Position numbers and translations under genes: made by a program. 64,000 nt of DNA, from contig CP136066.1 in NCBI GenBank assembly GCA_032622095.1, forward strand, positions 194,238,816 through 194,302,815, read 5' to 3'. Under the pieces are notes generated by a model. That model had not been told where the DNA came from. It made no database searches and was given only the letters and a program-made list of their open reading frames with translations. This DNA comes from Siphonodentalium dalli. Its lineage: Eukaryota > Mollusca > Scaphopoda > Gadilida > Siphonodentaliidae. Shown piece after piece: positions 46,228-58,552 of this stretch (position 1 is the first letter of the stretch; each line of letters begins with the position of its first letter).

Positions 46228-46365
46228 ACAGGGTAAAAAAAATCCGACTTCCGACTGGATTTGATATGGCGGGTCACATATTGTTTGCTGAACTTATTAT
46301 CTGAACATGTCATATGGGATAATATAACTAATCTTCAATGAGTAATTAGTATAGAAAGTGTTCAA

Positions 46366-47349
46366 GTCGAGCCAATAGGTCAGGTTGCGAACTTTTGAAT
46401 ATGATTTAACTGCCATATCTAAAGTACTTACTAAAAACGTAAAAATTGACATACTGGAGGTTTAGGTTTCTACTCTTGTTGATAATTTTCGCAAGCTACT
46501 CGGCAGAATGGCAGGCAATAAGAACTCACGTGTATTGACTTGACTGAAGATTATCATGCGTGTTGCTGCCCATGTGTGTTTCGACATTTGTAATGATAAA
46601 ATAATAGAAGAACCAAGCACACAGTTGCGCGAAATAGTTCTTGACTTGAAACATACTTTATTTGCCTATATATACAAAAGGGATTGGGGCACAAGTTTTT
46701 ACAACTTATGAAGCCCCTCCCCCGGTACAATAATAACATACATGTAATCAAGATAACGGTATTAACGTATTTACAGGATGATAAGTTTTGAGATATATAA
46801 TTTGTATTGCATTTCAGAGGTTTGTGTTTAAAACAATGTGGCTACATTATGAATATTTGGCACGATAAACGAGTGATAATATAATCTATTGGTGTATGTT
46901 CGGAGGTTAGAAAAAGGTAATAGTAGACAGTCATGTACTCGGTTTTTTTTGTAGCGCTCCGGAAGACAGTACTGACAAATAATAAGAATGTGCATGTTTG
47001 TGGGGGAGGTTGATCCATTTATGAGATAACTGCCAGATAAAAAAATGAAATTTCGGAAGCACTTTTAAGTGTTTTCAAAATAAATAGTTCGATATGTTAT
47101 CTGCTTGATATATAAGGGCAAGATGTTGTTGTTTGGTTAGTTTCTATATTAATCTCAGTCCACCAAATGTGGGTAAAATGTCGCCGATGGCATGCAGCGT
47201 TCTTATCGAGTAATCAAGAGATATAAAACCTGCATGGGGTTTGAACATGTATATCGATAACGTTCTTGTATTGGAACAGATAACAAGGATACCCATGTCA
47301 GAATTTGAGCTTTAGATAGATATTTATTTGCTCAATAATATACAATACA
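46366..47349. other. Intergenic, no gene recognised
   Basis: No recognisable coding sequence or repeat. Confidence 0.5.
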
Positions 47350-47836
47350 TTAAAGGTACTCAATCCGATAAAACTCCTCTCAATTACCATTTCAATGGCT
47401 TCCGGGGTCAAAAATATTTGATTCGAGTCGAGGACGTCACCCATCAAAGCTCAGATTTGTTAGATATCGATTTTAGAAATCTATTATTTTTCATTATCGG
47501 GAATTCTTTCTGGCCCAGAAGACAGTCAAAATTTCGTTATTATTACCACTTGATTATAGAGTTATCCATCCTTGTCTGTTTGAACAGAGTTTTGGCGTAA
47601 AATCTCGAGCAGGTTACCAAATTGACGGCAGTTATTAGTACTCATCTCGAGCAGTTAACAAATTTCAAAAATCAATATCTAATAACTCTGAGCTTTGTTT
47701 GATGGGTTCCTCGACTCGAATCAAATATATTTTACCCCCAAAGCCAAAGAAATAGTAATATAGGACCCTCTGATCGGATTGTTGTTGTTGGAATCTGTTG
47801 AGATGGGGACCCTCTTTACGGATTGAGTACCTTTAA
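47350..47836. mobile_element. TTAA-flanked MITE, copy 2
   Basis: TTAA at 47350-47353 and 47833-47836, inverted tips AGGTACTCAATCCG, and high similarity throughout to 32617-33097, including the internal palindrome and TTGTTGTTGGAATCTGTTGA near the right end. The flanks outside TTAA differ between the copies, which fixes the boundary. Confidence 0.9.
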
Positions 47837-49554
47837 CAAAATATTAAACAAAATTATTGTATTGCACAGGAGCAGCATGACCTATAGCTGGCCGTCTTCC
47901 TTCTGTCCCTGAATGATAAGTGCAATCTGAACCTATGATGACGTATTTACAATTTCACACAGACTAATTGGTATTTGGATGGCCGGTTGGTGCCTGCTTT
48001 AATATTCTATATGGTCGTTTTAATCAAGACTATGTTGAATTTTGAACAATGCTGTTATATAATAGTGCATGTGACACACGGCAATCTAGGATGTTCAGGG
48101 TGATAACTGGAGTGCATAATAATATGAGTTTAAAACTTAACCTTGCTCAGATCATTGAGTCAGTAATACTCAACGCATGTATTATATCTAATGCGAAAGC
48201 TTTTTGATGATAGCGTGGGAGAAATGCTACGACCGTTTGGAACTTTGGTTTAGCCCAGTCTTTTTAACTCGCAAGACGTAATATATTTGATCTATCGGGT
48301 ACTGTGCATTCGTGCATGTTCGGCGCTGTTCGTTTATAAAAATTGCACGGAGATGGGGCATGGACAAACGATTCGACACGAGTGCTTTCCCTTTGGCACA
48401 ACAACGCATAATTGAAAACGGTGTCAGAAGAGGAGAGCAATGATGGATTATGGACGTGTCATCCAAGACCGGGAGCGGAACATACGACTATTGTAATGAG
48501 ATAAAAATCTGTCTGCCGCTATGTATAATGTTTGCATTCTCAGCAGAAATAGATAAACCTTTAATGACGATGTAAAGTCAACCAAGGGAAAAGTCATTTT
48601 CTGCTCGACTTGCGTACATCAAGGTAAGGCACGTGTCAAAATCTCAATAAATAATGGTCCACCATAAGAGTTAGCCACGTGGATGTGAATATGGTGTATT
48701 GCGCATGCGTGATACGCTTCCTAATAAATCGCCCATATCTACCTCAAGTTTTTGATGTCAGCGTGATCTAAAGAAAAACGTTGCACAATACACACATGCC
48801 ATATTATATGTGATTGGCGTATGTATAATACGAGAGGCCAGAAGACTCGAGTATACTACACTGTGTAGTGTATGTCATTCCACGATCGCAGCGGTGCTAC
48901 ATTTGTCAGTCCATATAAGGCAGGTGTGTTGTCTAAAGGTATAAGTTTTCACCCACCTATAACATACCTAAATGTGTTTTTATTCCACACCTCTTGACGT
49001 GAGTCGCGTGTATTCAACGGTATACCAGCCATTTGGTTACATATTGTTGTATACCACAAGTGGAATACGAGCCGGAAGACAAGTGGAAAACATTGTTGCC
49101 AAGAGACATACAATGACGTCAACAATCCGCTTCGGTGATGTACAGATAATTAGCGGTTTTCCATCAGACGTAAACCACAATAACTATAGTTATAGTACCA
49201 ATGATAGTCACATTCGTGAATTAAACTTGTCCGACACAAGGGTGTAGAATAAACACAGAACCCAACTTACACATCACAATCTGTAATCTGTTATCGTTGC
49301 GGACGGTGCAGTCACATTTAACTCAAGCTCTACTTTCGTGAAATATATCTTTGCGCGGTCCGCAATTCATTCGATAAAAAGAAATGATCGATTAAGATGC
49401 GCGCTGTGTTCTGCCTAAATATAATCCGGTTTCTCATTGCTCTATTTCCATTGTTTAATATTTTGAAGGTCCCTTTTTACGTGTTGTATTTTCGATTCGT
49501 TACTTATCTCCAGCGTAATACCACATGAAACACGTCTGCAGAACGGATTAAAAC
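47837..49554. other. Intergenic; repeat fragment at 48.2 kb
   Basis: The segment at about 48185-48245 (AATGCGAAAGCTTTTTGATG and following) belongs to the family at 42.9 and 44.3 kb. About 60 bases later GTGCATTCGTGCATGTTCGG matches 45551-45571. The frame at 48972-49247 has no recognisable motif. Confidence 0.45.
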
Positions 49555-49559
49555 GTACG

Positions 49560-49672
49560 TTGTAACTGGGACCTCTATATATAAGTGGGACCTCCAGTTT
49601 GGTAACTGGGACCTTGGCCAACTGGGACCTCTGTCTTTAAGTTGGACCTTGGCTAACTGTGTCCTTTATATT
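49560..49672 (+). repeat. Short degenerate tandem repeat
   Basis: AACTGGGACCT and variants (AAGTGGGACCT, AAGTTGGACCT) occur about seven times in just over 100 bases. Not coding. Confidence 0.75.
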
Positions 49673-50719
49673 TATAGATTAGTAAAATAGTACATTAAGT
49701 CAATTTTTATTTGAATCCACTTATATATGTATTTGTTTTAATATTCATTGATTGTTGGATTATCTTGTCGATAAAGCGATTACCTATACATGTGAATCCA
49801 TGAAAAAATCTGCTTTGCAAGCATTTGTCACAGTTTTATCTCTTTTGTGATGTATAATTCCGAATCTGATAGCTTCCTGCCTTGGAAAAGTTGCACCCCC
49901 TTGTCCTTAAATGCCACAGATATCCCTGAAGTTCGACTTGTCGAATAAAATACATGTAGCTCTTTCCCTATGCTATCAGCAAATGCCATGCCCATTTTAT
50001 TGATTTTATGCAGCTAATACTTTATTGGTGCTCTTAGCGGATCTAAAACTAAAATATGCCATTCTCCCTTATAAGTGGGGCTCATATTATTACCATTCCT
50101 CCATTTGATTCTTTGACACTCGATCTTGAGCTCCACATGAATTGACTGATTAAATATAATAAGAACATTTGTTTCGGCCGTCTTGCTGACATTCCGATAA
50201 TGGGCAGCGGCATTTGTATTTTGCTAGAGACAATATCGCCCTTTGTCCAGTTCGACCCATGGCGATTCGTTTCAATTTATCAAATTGGTCGGAATAGAAT
50301 TAAGATTGACCGATCGTAGATCAATAATAGCGAGTGTTTGTTGGAGAAATATGATAGCCGACCTGGGGTTATCAGCTTGTCAAATTACTTCCAATTACCC
50401 ATCTTGAATAATTAACATTTGGATTAGTTAGAATGGCAATTGCAATTCTAATGTTCTCTTGATGAACTGAGATTTATCTGAATCAGCCGCCACGTGACAA
50501 TTGCTCGTTCTTAAAGTTGTTATAGTATTTGTAGCTGACGATTTAGCCGCAGTGTGCGCATTTTCAAAGCATATCCAACATTCGAGTGTCTCACCTCCAC
50601 CACCCTTTTATATTTTGGTATACACGAGATGCAGGCCATTGACAGGCGGTACGCGGGTTCATTACTTTAATTGTCAACGCTGCAAACAAATGCAGAACAT
50701 GGATATATACAATGGGGTC

Positions 50720-50945
50720 ACTTACATCATCATCAACATCATCAACATCCTCATCTTCATCATCGTCGTCATCATCATCATTATCATCCATCGTCGTCAT
50801 CATCAATACCATCATCATTATCATCATCACCGTCATCAACACCATCGTCATCATCCGCATCATCACCATCGTCATCATCATTATCCCATCATCAGCATCG
50901 TCGACGTTGTTATCGTCGTTGTCAATCGTTGTAAATCATCGTCAT
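50720..50945 (+). repeat. (CAT)n-rich trinucleotide tract
   Basis: An imperfect run of CAT, CAC and CGT triplets. Long His-, Ser- or Asp-rich frames on both strands are artefacts of it. Confidence 0.93.
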
Positions 50946-51097
50946 TTTTTTCTCATATTGCATATTAGATACACATGCTGACATTCACCTGTTAACTTGT
51001 ACTCGGGATTCATATGCCCAATTTGCTGGGTATTCGGGATTCAATAAGGCTCGTAATCACCTTTTATAGCACAAAATTACACAAATATTTTCCAGCC

Positions 51098-53258
51098 CAA
51101 AATACACATGTTTTTATGCATTTCAGTATAATACCTCTTCACATGTTGAAGTTATGGGTACTACTTCAGAAAATGTGTGAAAAATATTATATCAGTCTGT
51201 AATCACTAATCATGTATTTCCTGTTTTATTAACTGATATACAGGATACACCCATCTCTGTTAACTGGTATACGCAGGATTCACCCCTCTCCATTAACTGA
51301 TATGCAGGATCCACCCCTCTCTGTTAACTGGTACGCAGGATTCACCCCTCTCTGTTTACTGATATGCAGGATTCACCCCTCTTAGTTAACTGATATGCAG
51401 GATACACATCTCTGTTAACTGATACGCAGGATTCACCCCTCTCTGTTTACTGATACGCAGGATTCACCCTCTATGTTAACTGATACGCAGGATTCACCCC
51501 TCTATGTTTACTGATATGCAGGATTCACCCTCTATGTTAACTGATACGCAGGATTCACCCCTCTCTGTTTACTGATACGCAGGATTCACCCCTCTCTGTT
51601 TACTGATATGCAGGATTCACCCTCTATGTTAAATGATACGCAGGATTCACCCCTCTCTGTTTACTGATATGCAGGATTCACCCCTCTTAGTTAACTGATA
51701 TGCAGGATACACCTCTCTCTGTTAACTGATACGCAGGATTCACCCTCTATGTTAACTGATACGCAGGATTCACCCTCTATGTTAACTGATACGCAGGATT
51801 CACCCCTCTCTGTTTACTGATATGCAGGATACACCCCTCTCTGTTAACTGATGTGCAGGATACACCCCTCTCTGCTAACTGGTACGCAGGATTCACCCTC
51901 TATGTTAACTGATATGCAGGATACACCCCTCTCTGTTAACTGATGTGCAGGATACACCCCTCTCTGTTAACTGATGTGCAGGATACCCCCCTCTCTGTTA
52001 ACTGGTACGCAGGATTCACCCTCTATGTTAACTGATATGCATGATTCACCCTCTATGTTAACTGGTACTCAGGATTCACCCTCTATGTTAACTGATATGC
52101 ATGATTCACCCTCTATGTTAACTGGTACGCATGATTCACCCTCTATGTTAACTGATATGCAGGATACACCCCTCTCTGTTAACTGATGTGCAGGATACAC
52201 CCCTCTCTGTTAACTGATGTACAGGATACACCCCTCTCTGTTAACTGGTACGCAGGATTCACCCTCTATGTTAACTGATATGCAGGATTCACCCTCTATG
52301 TTAACTGGTACTCAGGATTCACCCCCTCTCTGTTAACTGATATGCAGGATACACCCATCTCTGTCAACTGGTACGCAGGATTCACCCCTCAAAATACACA
52401 TGTTTTTATGCAATTCAGTATAATACCTCTTCACATGTTGAAGTTATGGGTACTACTTCAGAAAATATGTGAAAAATATTATATCAGTCTGTAATCACTA
52501 ATCATGTATTTCCTGTTTTATTAACTGATATACAGGATACACCCATCTCTGTTAACTGGTATACGCAGGATTCACCCCTCTCCGTTAACTGATATGCAGG
52601 ATATACCCCTCTGTTAACTGGTACGCAGGGCCCACCCCTCTGTTAACTGGTACGCAGGATTCACCCCTCTCTGTTAACTGGTACGCAGGATTCACCCCTC
52701 TTAGTTAACTGATATGCAGGATTCACCCCTCTCTGTTAACTGGTACGCAGGATACACCCCCTCTCTGTTAACTGATATGCAGGATGCACCCCTCTGTTAA
52801 CCGGTACGCATGATTCACCCGCTCTCTGTTAACTGGTACGCAGGATTCACCCCCTCTCTGTTAACTGTTACGCCGGATTCACCCCTCTCTGTTAACTGGT
52901 ACGCCGGATTCACCCCCTCTTTTAACTGGTACCCCGGATTCACCCCCTCTGTTTACTGGTACGCCGGATTCACCCCTCTCTGTTAACTGGTACGCCGGAT
53001 TCACCCCTCTCTGTTAACTGGTACGCCGGATTCACCCCCATCTCTGTTAACTGGTACGCAGGATTCATCCCTCCCCGTTAACTGGTACTCAGGATTCACC
53101 CCCTTTTTTAACTGGTACGCAGGATTAACCCCCTCCCTGTTAACCGGTACGCATGATTCACCCTCTCTATGTTAACTGGTATGCAGGATTCACCCCTCTC
53201 TGTTAACTGGTATACACAGGATTCACCCCTCTATGTTAATTGGTATTCAGGATTCATG
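51098..53258 (+). repeat. Minisatellite, 30-31 bp unit, with higher-order duplication
   Basis: The array starts at about 51229. Each unit reads GTTAACTGATACGCAGGATT then CACCCCTCTCT, with T/C, GG/TA and length variants; over 60 units in all. The roughly 150 bases of unique left flank (51098-51250, with AATACACATGTTTTTATGCA) recur inside the array at about 52390-52540. A block of about 1.29 kb containing flank and array was therefore duplicated. Units after 52.8 kb are more diverged (GCCGGATT variants). Confidence 0.95.
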
Positions 53259-54583
53259 GGGGGTTACACACTCACATTCCCGACATCCCTGTTCAAAAGG
53301 ACAAATTAAAGGAAAAATATTTACAATGTGTGAACATGGCCAATATTTGATTGTTCTGATGCATTTAAATTTAAAGTGATGTGAAACCGTAAAATGGAGA
53401 ATAATCTTGCTCAAAGTAGTTATTTTTACGAATATTAATCCAAAGTGACAACAAGCACATCGTCATTAATTAAATGCAATGACCCTCGATGGCGAAATCA
53501 TTTGTGTCGGTTTATTGCCAATTGTTGCGTCCCGAATCCAGATATAATATTTACACACACACAATTGAACGTAGTTCGGGTGTTTTCTATGGAGTGATAT
53601 GGTCGATTTCTTTTTAAATTTTCGGCGATGTTAATAGAATGCTATATATTCCCCAGGTTGGCATTACGCATGCATGAGTACTAACTTATCAGTTTCACGC
53701 ATCCGGACAAGTCTATAATATGTCTTTATGGAAATATCGCTACGATGGTTCATTTCAGTTCAGTTTCTGTGCAAAAAGAACTCGCTATTCTCTCCCGTGC
53801 AACTAGAAATGGTTTACCTTGAGATCAAGAAACGTTTGGTTTAATTCTCAGAATGTATTCTACGCCTTTGATTCAAGTTCTGTTTACAGACGAGCAATTG
53901 GTTTAGTGTGAAATAAGTGCTTTTACATCTTATGTGTGGTTTTAATCATATGCAATACACCGGGTATACGGCATAGGTCATAATGCCGTCCCAACAAACA
54001 CAGCTATCTCATTAAGACGGAATCGCATTCGTCATAATGATCCCCGCAGGCATACCAACGCACGTATGGTGCACTTGCAGACTCTTCTGTGTCTGTTTAG
54101 CATTACAAACCATCATACTTCAAGCCCATCATGTTCACGTTCTCGCACGATCGACAAGACATAGAACAAATCGCTTTAGCATACGGCTAATTCCCCATCC
54201 TGCCATAACGCCTTGTCATTTATTAATAATAATCATGGAAGCAGAACAAAGCGATATGAATTTGGCGATTCTTTGCCTTTCTGATCCTCTGCAGAATGTG
54301 ATACGCCAGTACGATGTGATAAATCGTTAGTTACAATAGTTAATTATCTTGAGCGCTTTTCCGCTACGATTGTTGTTTACACTGGCCGATCCATCTCCCA
54401 TTCCTGACTTTCATATGTTACTTTCGATCGTCTGTCGGCGAGGCCGCACCAAAGTCATGCAGCATAAAATTAAAAGTAGTCAGAAGAATTATTCCGTGTC
54501 TATTCGGATCATCATCTATTCGACAGCTTGGCTGTACGAGAAACCCATGAACAGTTTTGCGAGAGTCATAAAACGTTTACAGT
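53259..54583. other. Intergenic, no gene recognised
   Basis: The frame at 54037-54330 and others here have no recognisable motif. The stretch lies between forward and inverted copies of the 30-bp minisatellite. Confidence 0.45.
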
Positions 54584-54589
54584 ACCGGA

Positions 54590-54802
54590 TTTAGTACCAA
54601 CTATTACTGTGTTAGTACCAACTATTACTGTGTTAGTACCAACTATTACTGTGTTAGTACCAACTATTACTGTGTTAGTACCAACTATTACTGTGTAGTA
54701 CCAACTATTACTGTGTTAGTACCAACTATTACTGTGTTAACCGGATTTAGTACCAACTATTACTGTGTTAACCGGATTTAGTACCAACTATTACTGTGTT
54801 AA
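54590..54802 (+). repeat. 21/31-bp minisatellite
   Basis: Seven or so units of GTACCAACTATTACTGTG plus TTA, then units extended by ACCGGATTTA. The array continues at 55185-55222 after the inserted element. Confidence 0.93.
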
Positions 54803-55188
54803 CCATTTACCCAACAGAACGGCCCTGTGCCAATGCATTCTCTTATATATGCGAGTCGACCATAGGTCGCCTCGCATATATAAGAGAATGCATTGGCTTA
54901 ACACATTAAAAATTATAAAATTGTTAAAGAATGTAAGAAAAAATGGTAAAAAGTGTTAAAAAAAGATTTTTTTTAGGCCAATGCATTCTCTTATATATGC
55001 GAGGCGACCTATGGTCGACTCGCATATATAAGAGAATGCATTGGCACAGGGCATAACTGTAACTATCACAATGTGGTCACGGAGCCGGTTCCAATGATAT
55101 CCATATTTGTATGGTTCTATTGAGACAGACCGAAGATATTTTAGGCTGTTGAAGCTTTATTTGGCCGGTTTGTTGGGTAAAGGATTAA
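54799..55188. mobile_element. 382-bp TTAA element with twin hairpins, inserted in a minisatellite
   Basis: TTAA at 54799-54802 and 55185-55188. The inverted tips are CCATTTACCCAACA on the left and TCCTTTACCCAACA on the right. Inside are two palindromic hairpins (54829-54898 and 54978-55046) in mirror arrangement around TTGTTAAAGAATGTAAG. Removing the element and one TTAA restores CTGTGTTAACCGGATTTAGTACC, which is exactly the unit present twice just to the left. This is a clean TTAA insertion into the array. No coding capacity. Confidence 0.88.
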
Positions 55189-55322
55189 CCGGATTTAGTA
55201 CCAACTATTACTGTGTTAGTCGGGCGAAAACCTGAAATTAATAGCGTCCGTAAAGTGGAATGCGTCATTAAATCCTGCGAGACAGTGTGCAGATATATCC
55301 AAGATGAGAGGGTGTCACCCCC

Positions 55323-55622
55323 TGAGTCCTGATAATAGAGTGGGTGAATACTGAATACCAGTTAACAGAGGGGTGAATACTAAATATCATTTAACAGAGG
55401 GGTGATTCCTAAATATATATATCAGTTAACACTTACAGAGAGGGGTGAATCCTGAATATCAGTTAACAGAGATGGGTGAATCCTGAATATCAGTTAACAG
55501 AGAGGGGTGAACACTGAATATCAGTTAACAGAGGGTGAATAATGAATACCAGTTAAAACAGAGAGGGGTGAATCCTGAATATCAGTTCATAGAGTGGGTG
55601 AATACTGAATACTAGTTAACGG
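55323..55622 (-). repeat. Inverted array of the 51-53 kb minisatellite
   Basis: About nine units such as GGGTGAATCCTGAATATCAG then TTAACAGAGA, the reverse complement of the 51.2-53.3 kb unit (with TTC for TGC). With the forward array 2 kb upstream it forms inverted tandem-repeat arms. Confidence 0.85.
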
Positions 55623-56540
55623 CGTAACAAAAATATGTGACGAGGGACATGCATGTAGATTTCACACTTCTATACCATCTATCGTCATATATTTTCCCAT
55701 CAGCAATCTGGCGAACTATATCACACTAAGAGAAAGGGTCCTGATAACTACATGGTACTCTATTTTCCGTCAATGAGATGACCGCGTGCGATGATTTGTG
55801 CAAATCGCCCGATTAACAGAAAGGGACCCGAAAGCAGATTTAGAAAAGGTCCATTCTAACATCAAATACCACAATTTGTCGCATCAAAGTTCCAGAATTT
55901 TGTTTGAATCCAGCATATTATTTAAGATTAATGCACAGTATATGAATTCTGAATATCGGCTATATAACGGCGGGGTACATAGTATTAATCCCGCGTATAC
56001 CGCCTGCAAATGGCATGAATCCTGCATACATGAGGGAGTGGTGACCCCGCAGATGGGACGACGTGGTTCAAGAAGAGACCCATGCATTTACCAACCCGCC
56101 CTGCATGCCAACAACCTTCAAATTAACGTATTTTCGTAGAATTTCCACTCATGCCCTCATTTTTCCAGCCTGTTCCCCCGTAAGCCCGCACATAATCTGC
56201 CTATAATTTGAACTTATTTTAGGTAGATAATCTGCTTAGAATCGCTTTATTTTGAGTCGATAATATGCTGAAAATGTGAGCATTTTAGTCACATTATCGA
56301 CTCACACTGAGGCGATTCTAAGCTCATTATGTGCTGACAATGACACAAATAAGCCAACTCACGACTGTTCATCTGTACGATCTTTAACATGTGTTTTCAC
56401 TGCGGCCCGCGCCATAAAACGAAATAACGGATATATGAGTCCATTATCTGCTTATTTCATCAGAATCAGATTCGTCTTCCGGAATGCTCGCGGGATGGGG
56501 CGTTAAGCCGTGAGCGTTCCGTGACTATATATTTCTATCG
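55623..56540. other. Intergenic, no gene recognised
   Basis: No recognisable gene. Around 56205-56330 the motif AATCTGCTTAGAATCGCTTT and its partial inverse GATTCTAAGCTCATTATGTG give weak symmetry. Confidence 0.45.
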
Positions 56541-57060
56541 GACTTGGCGGAATGGATTTAATCCCCCGTCAAGTCTGCCTCGTGCTGAGCGACCTGCAGT
56601 CGGCTCGTTGTGTTGGATGGACCTTGCACTCTAACGCGGGCCGGCTGCAGATGATTTTGGACTACCAAGTCACTCCGGTGGAACCCTCCACCGGCCGTGG
56701 CTTGGTTGGGACTAGCCAAAGACAAAGTCCGGGAGGAAGAAGAAGCCGAAAACCCCATCACAGCGCGACAGGGATGCCGAGAGGAGGGCCAAGTGGAGAA
56801 GAGGGAGAACTGAGAGACGTCCAGTTCTTCCCCACAAGAAATCACCACCACCAGACGGAGCAGGGACGCCGATGTCACCCCGGACGTCCCTGCCGTCGGC
56901 GAGGACAGCGGCACCAGGAACACCGACGTCACCCCGGAGGTTCCTGCCGCTGTCTTCGTCGTGGAGATGGCAACTCCAACCAAGCCAGACTCCACCAGAG
57001 CGACGCCGATGTATATGAAAAGAGGCCGGCGTTGCAAAGTAGGACAGAGATCGAAGTAGA
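56541..57060 (+). other. GC-rich island with degenerate coding-like frames
   Basis: Base composition shifts sharply to GC-rich compared with both flanks. Several plus-strand frames look protein-like in short pieces (CVGWTLHSNAGRLQMILDYQ; then, in another frame, AAVFVVEMATPTKPDSTRAT), but no single frame is convincing. The pair of words GACGTCACCCCGGA recurs (about 56870 and 56930). It may be a decayed ORF from a mobile element or an exon. I recognise no domain. Confidence 0.4.
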
Positions 57061-58552
57061 GAGAAACCGTATCAAGACAGCGATAATGACACACCACTCA
57101 GCAGGAAAGACTTACCATCTCAACAACTTAGAATTCTTCCTGCTGAGGGATCGCCAGGTTTACAGAGGGCATGACAAACATGAAAGAACATCTGGAATAG
57201 TGAATGTCACAACTTCACGGGAACAGATTCAGGTCGCCTGTTCGAAGCATCCACCAAAATTAGAAAGAAGAAATTGAAGACCCATAAAGAGTTCAAAATT
57301 GCTTCGATCATTAGCGACGGTGGTATATAATTGTACACACCGTCACGGCCTTAGTGTTACGCCATGTCGATATAGTTGAATGAAATGTCCACGACATCCC
57401 AGCAAATCACTACTAACATGGGGAAGTTATGGTATTGAAGTTAATTTAGCACATCTGAATATTTAGAAATATGTGAAATTTAAGCAATGTTGCATGGCGA
57501 TACATCCAAATTGATCGACGAAATAAATTCAAATGGTCCTAGTTCAGGACCGTTTTCCCAGAGGGGAGTGCGAGGGGTAATATACATGAATACATTCCGT
57601 CTGTTCTATATTGTACAGTATTGTCAGAAACCCCGAATGGCCCGAGGCATCATTCCAGTACGAGTTCTATCTCATGAGGTGCACCATCGGTTCGCAATTT
57701 GGAGTTGTCATTTGAACACAGCCGCTAGTTATACACGCTCGCTGGGTCGAGGGCTGATAATTCGCGATCTTCCTCCGAGCAAAGTGACATTTTCTGAAGT
57801 ATATACACGATGTTCGGGAATATATATTGGCATTCTCGGCATATATATCAAGCACGTAGCAATGTGTACAAAACTGTCAGGTATGCCGATAGAGAACGGG
57901 CTGAATTTCGAAAGTAACGGTAACAGTCGTCCATGTGCTATGCAGGCGTTTCCGGGGAGCAGAAACCATTGTGACCATCGTGGCACAACCTTGGGAAGTC
58001 ATTCTTCAGTCCAAAGAAAGGGACGATAGATTTCGCTATATGCCTCAAGCTGGCAAGCTGTGCCGTTACACTGGTATATACTAATATTTCGAATATTTAT
58101 TTACCTATATTGATGTGAGAAATGTAAAGTCCAATTTTTCGCATGAAGTCGCTTTTAAGTGACTGGTTCTGCAAGAACTAAAGCAAAGGCGGTTCATGTG
58201 CACCTTAAACACTAAACATGAGACGGACATCCTATGCGTAATTCCCTGGTTGGCAATACGGACATATTGAGTAAGTGCTTCACATGTGGCCAGTCTGTAA
58301 AGCGACAGTTTAGACGCTGTTTCTAAGAAATGTGTGTTGATTTGATGGATATTGAACATTGCTTTTCAATCTTCGTTCTCCCTTGGGAGGCTGATCTTCA
58401 GATTTATGTTGGCGATTGCTCGCTGAATACAGCATGTCAGTCTGAAGGTGTGATAACGTGCAGGGGCTTCAACCACAAGGACCTGCCCGGCCTGCGACTG
58501 AGACCTGTGCAAATGCATGTACACGTATTTGCATTGGGGAATGCCCATATTT
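57061..58552. other. Intergenic, no gene recognised
   Basis: The longest frame (57487-58029, plus) has 180 codons and no motif I recognise. I treat it as chance. Confidence 0.4.

Larger units (their letters stand above)
45636..46365. mobile_element. TTAA-CCCTTT element with twin palindromic hairpins
   Basis: The left tip is TTAACCCTTTCTATACTAAA (45636-45655). The right end, TTAGTATAGAAAGTGTTCAA (46346-46365), is its decayed inverse. An inner inverted repeat of about 80 bases (from AAATGTTCAGATAATAAGTT at about 45783; inverse at about 46235-46308) flanks two palindromic hairpins, 45868-45939 and 46158-46227. Between them lies AT-rich sequence with the TTGTTAAAGAATRYAAGAA motif in both orientations. 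No transposase. The target duplication is degenerate, so the outer boundary is less secure than the inner symmetry. Confidence 0.65.

Noticed and set aside
50501-50981. His-, Ser-, Ile- and Asp-rich frames on both strands
   Set aside because: All are read from the CAT trinucleotide tract.
57487-58029. 180-codon plus-strand frame
   Set aside because: No recognisable domain, composition close to background, and overlapping minus-strand frames of similar quality. It is better explained by chance.
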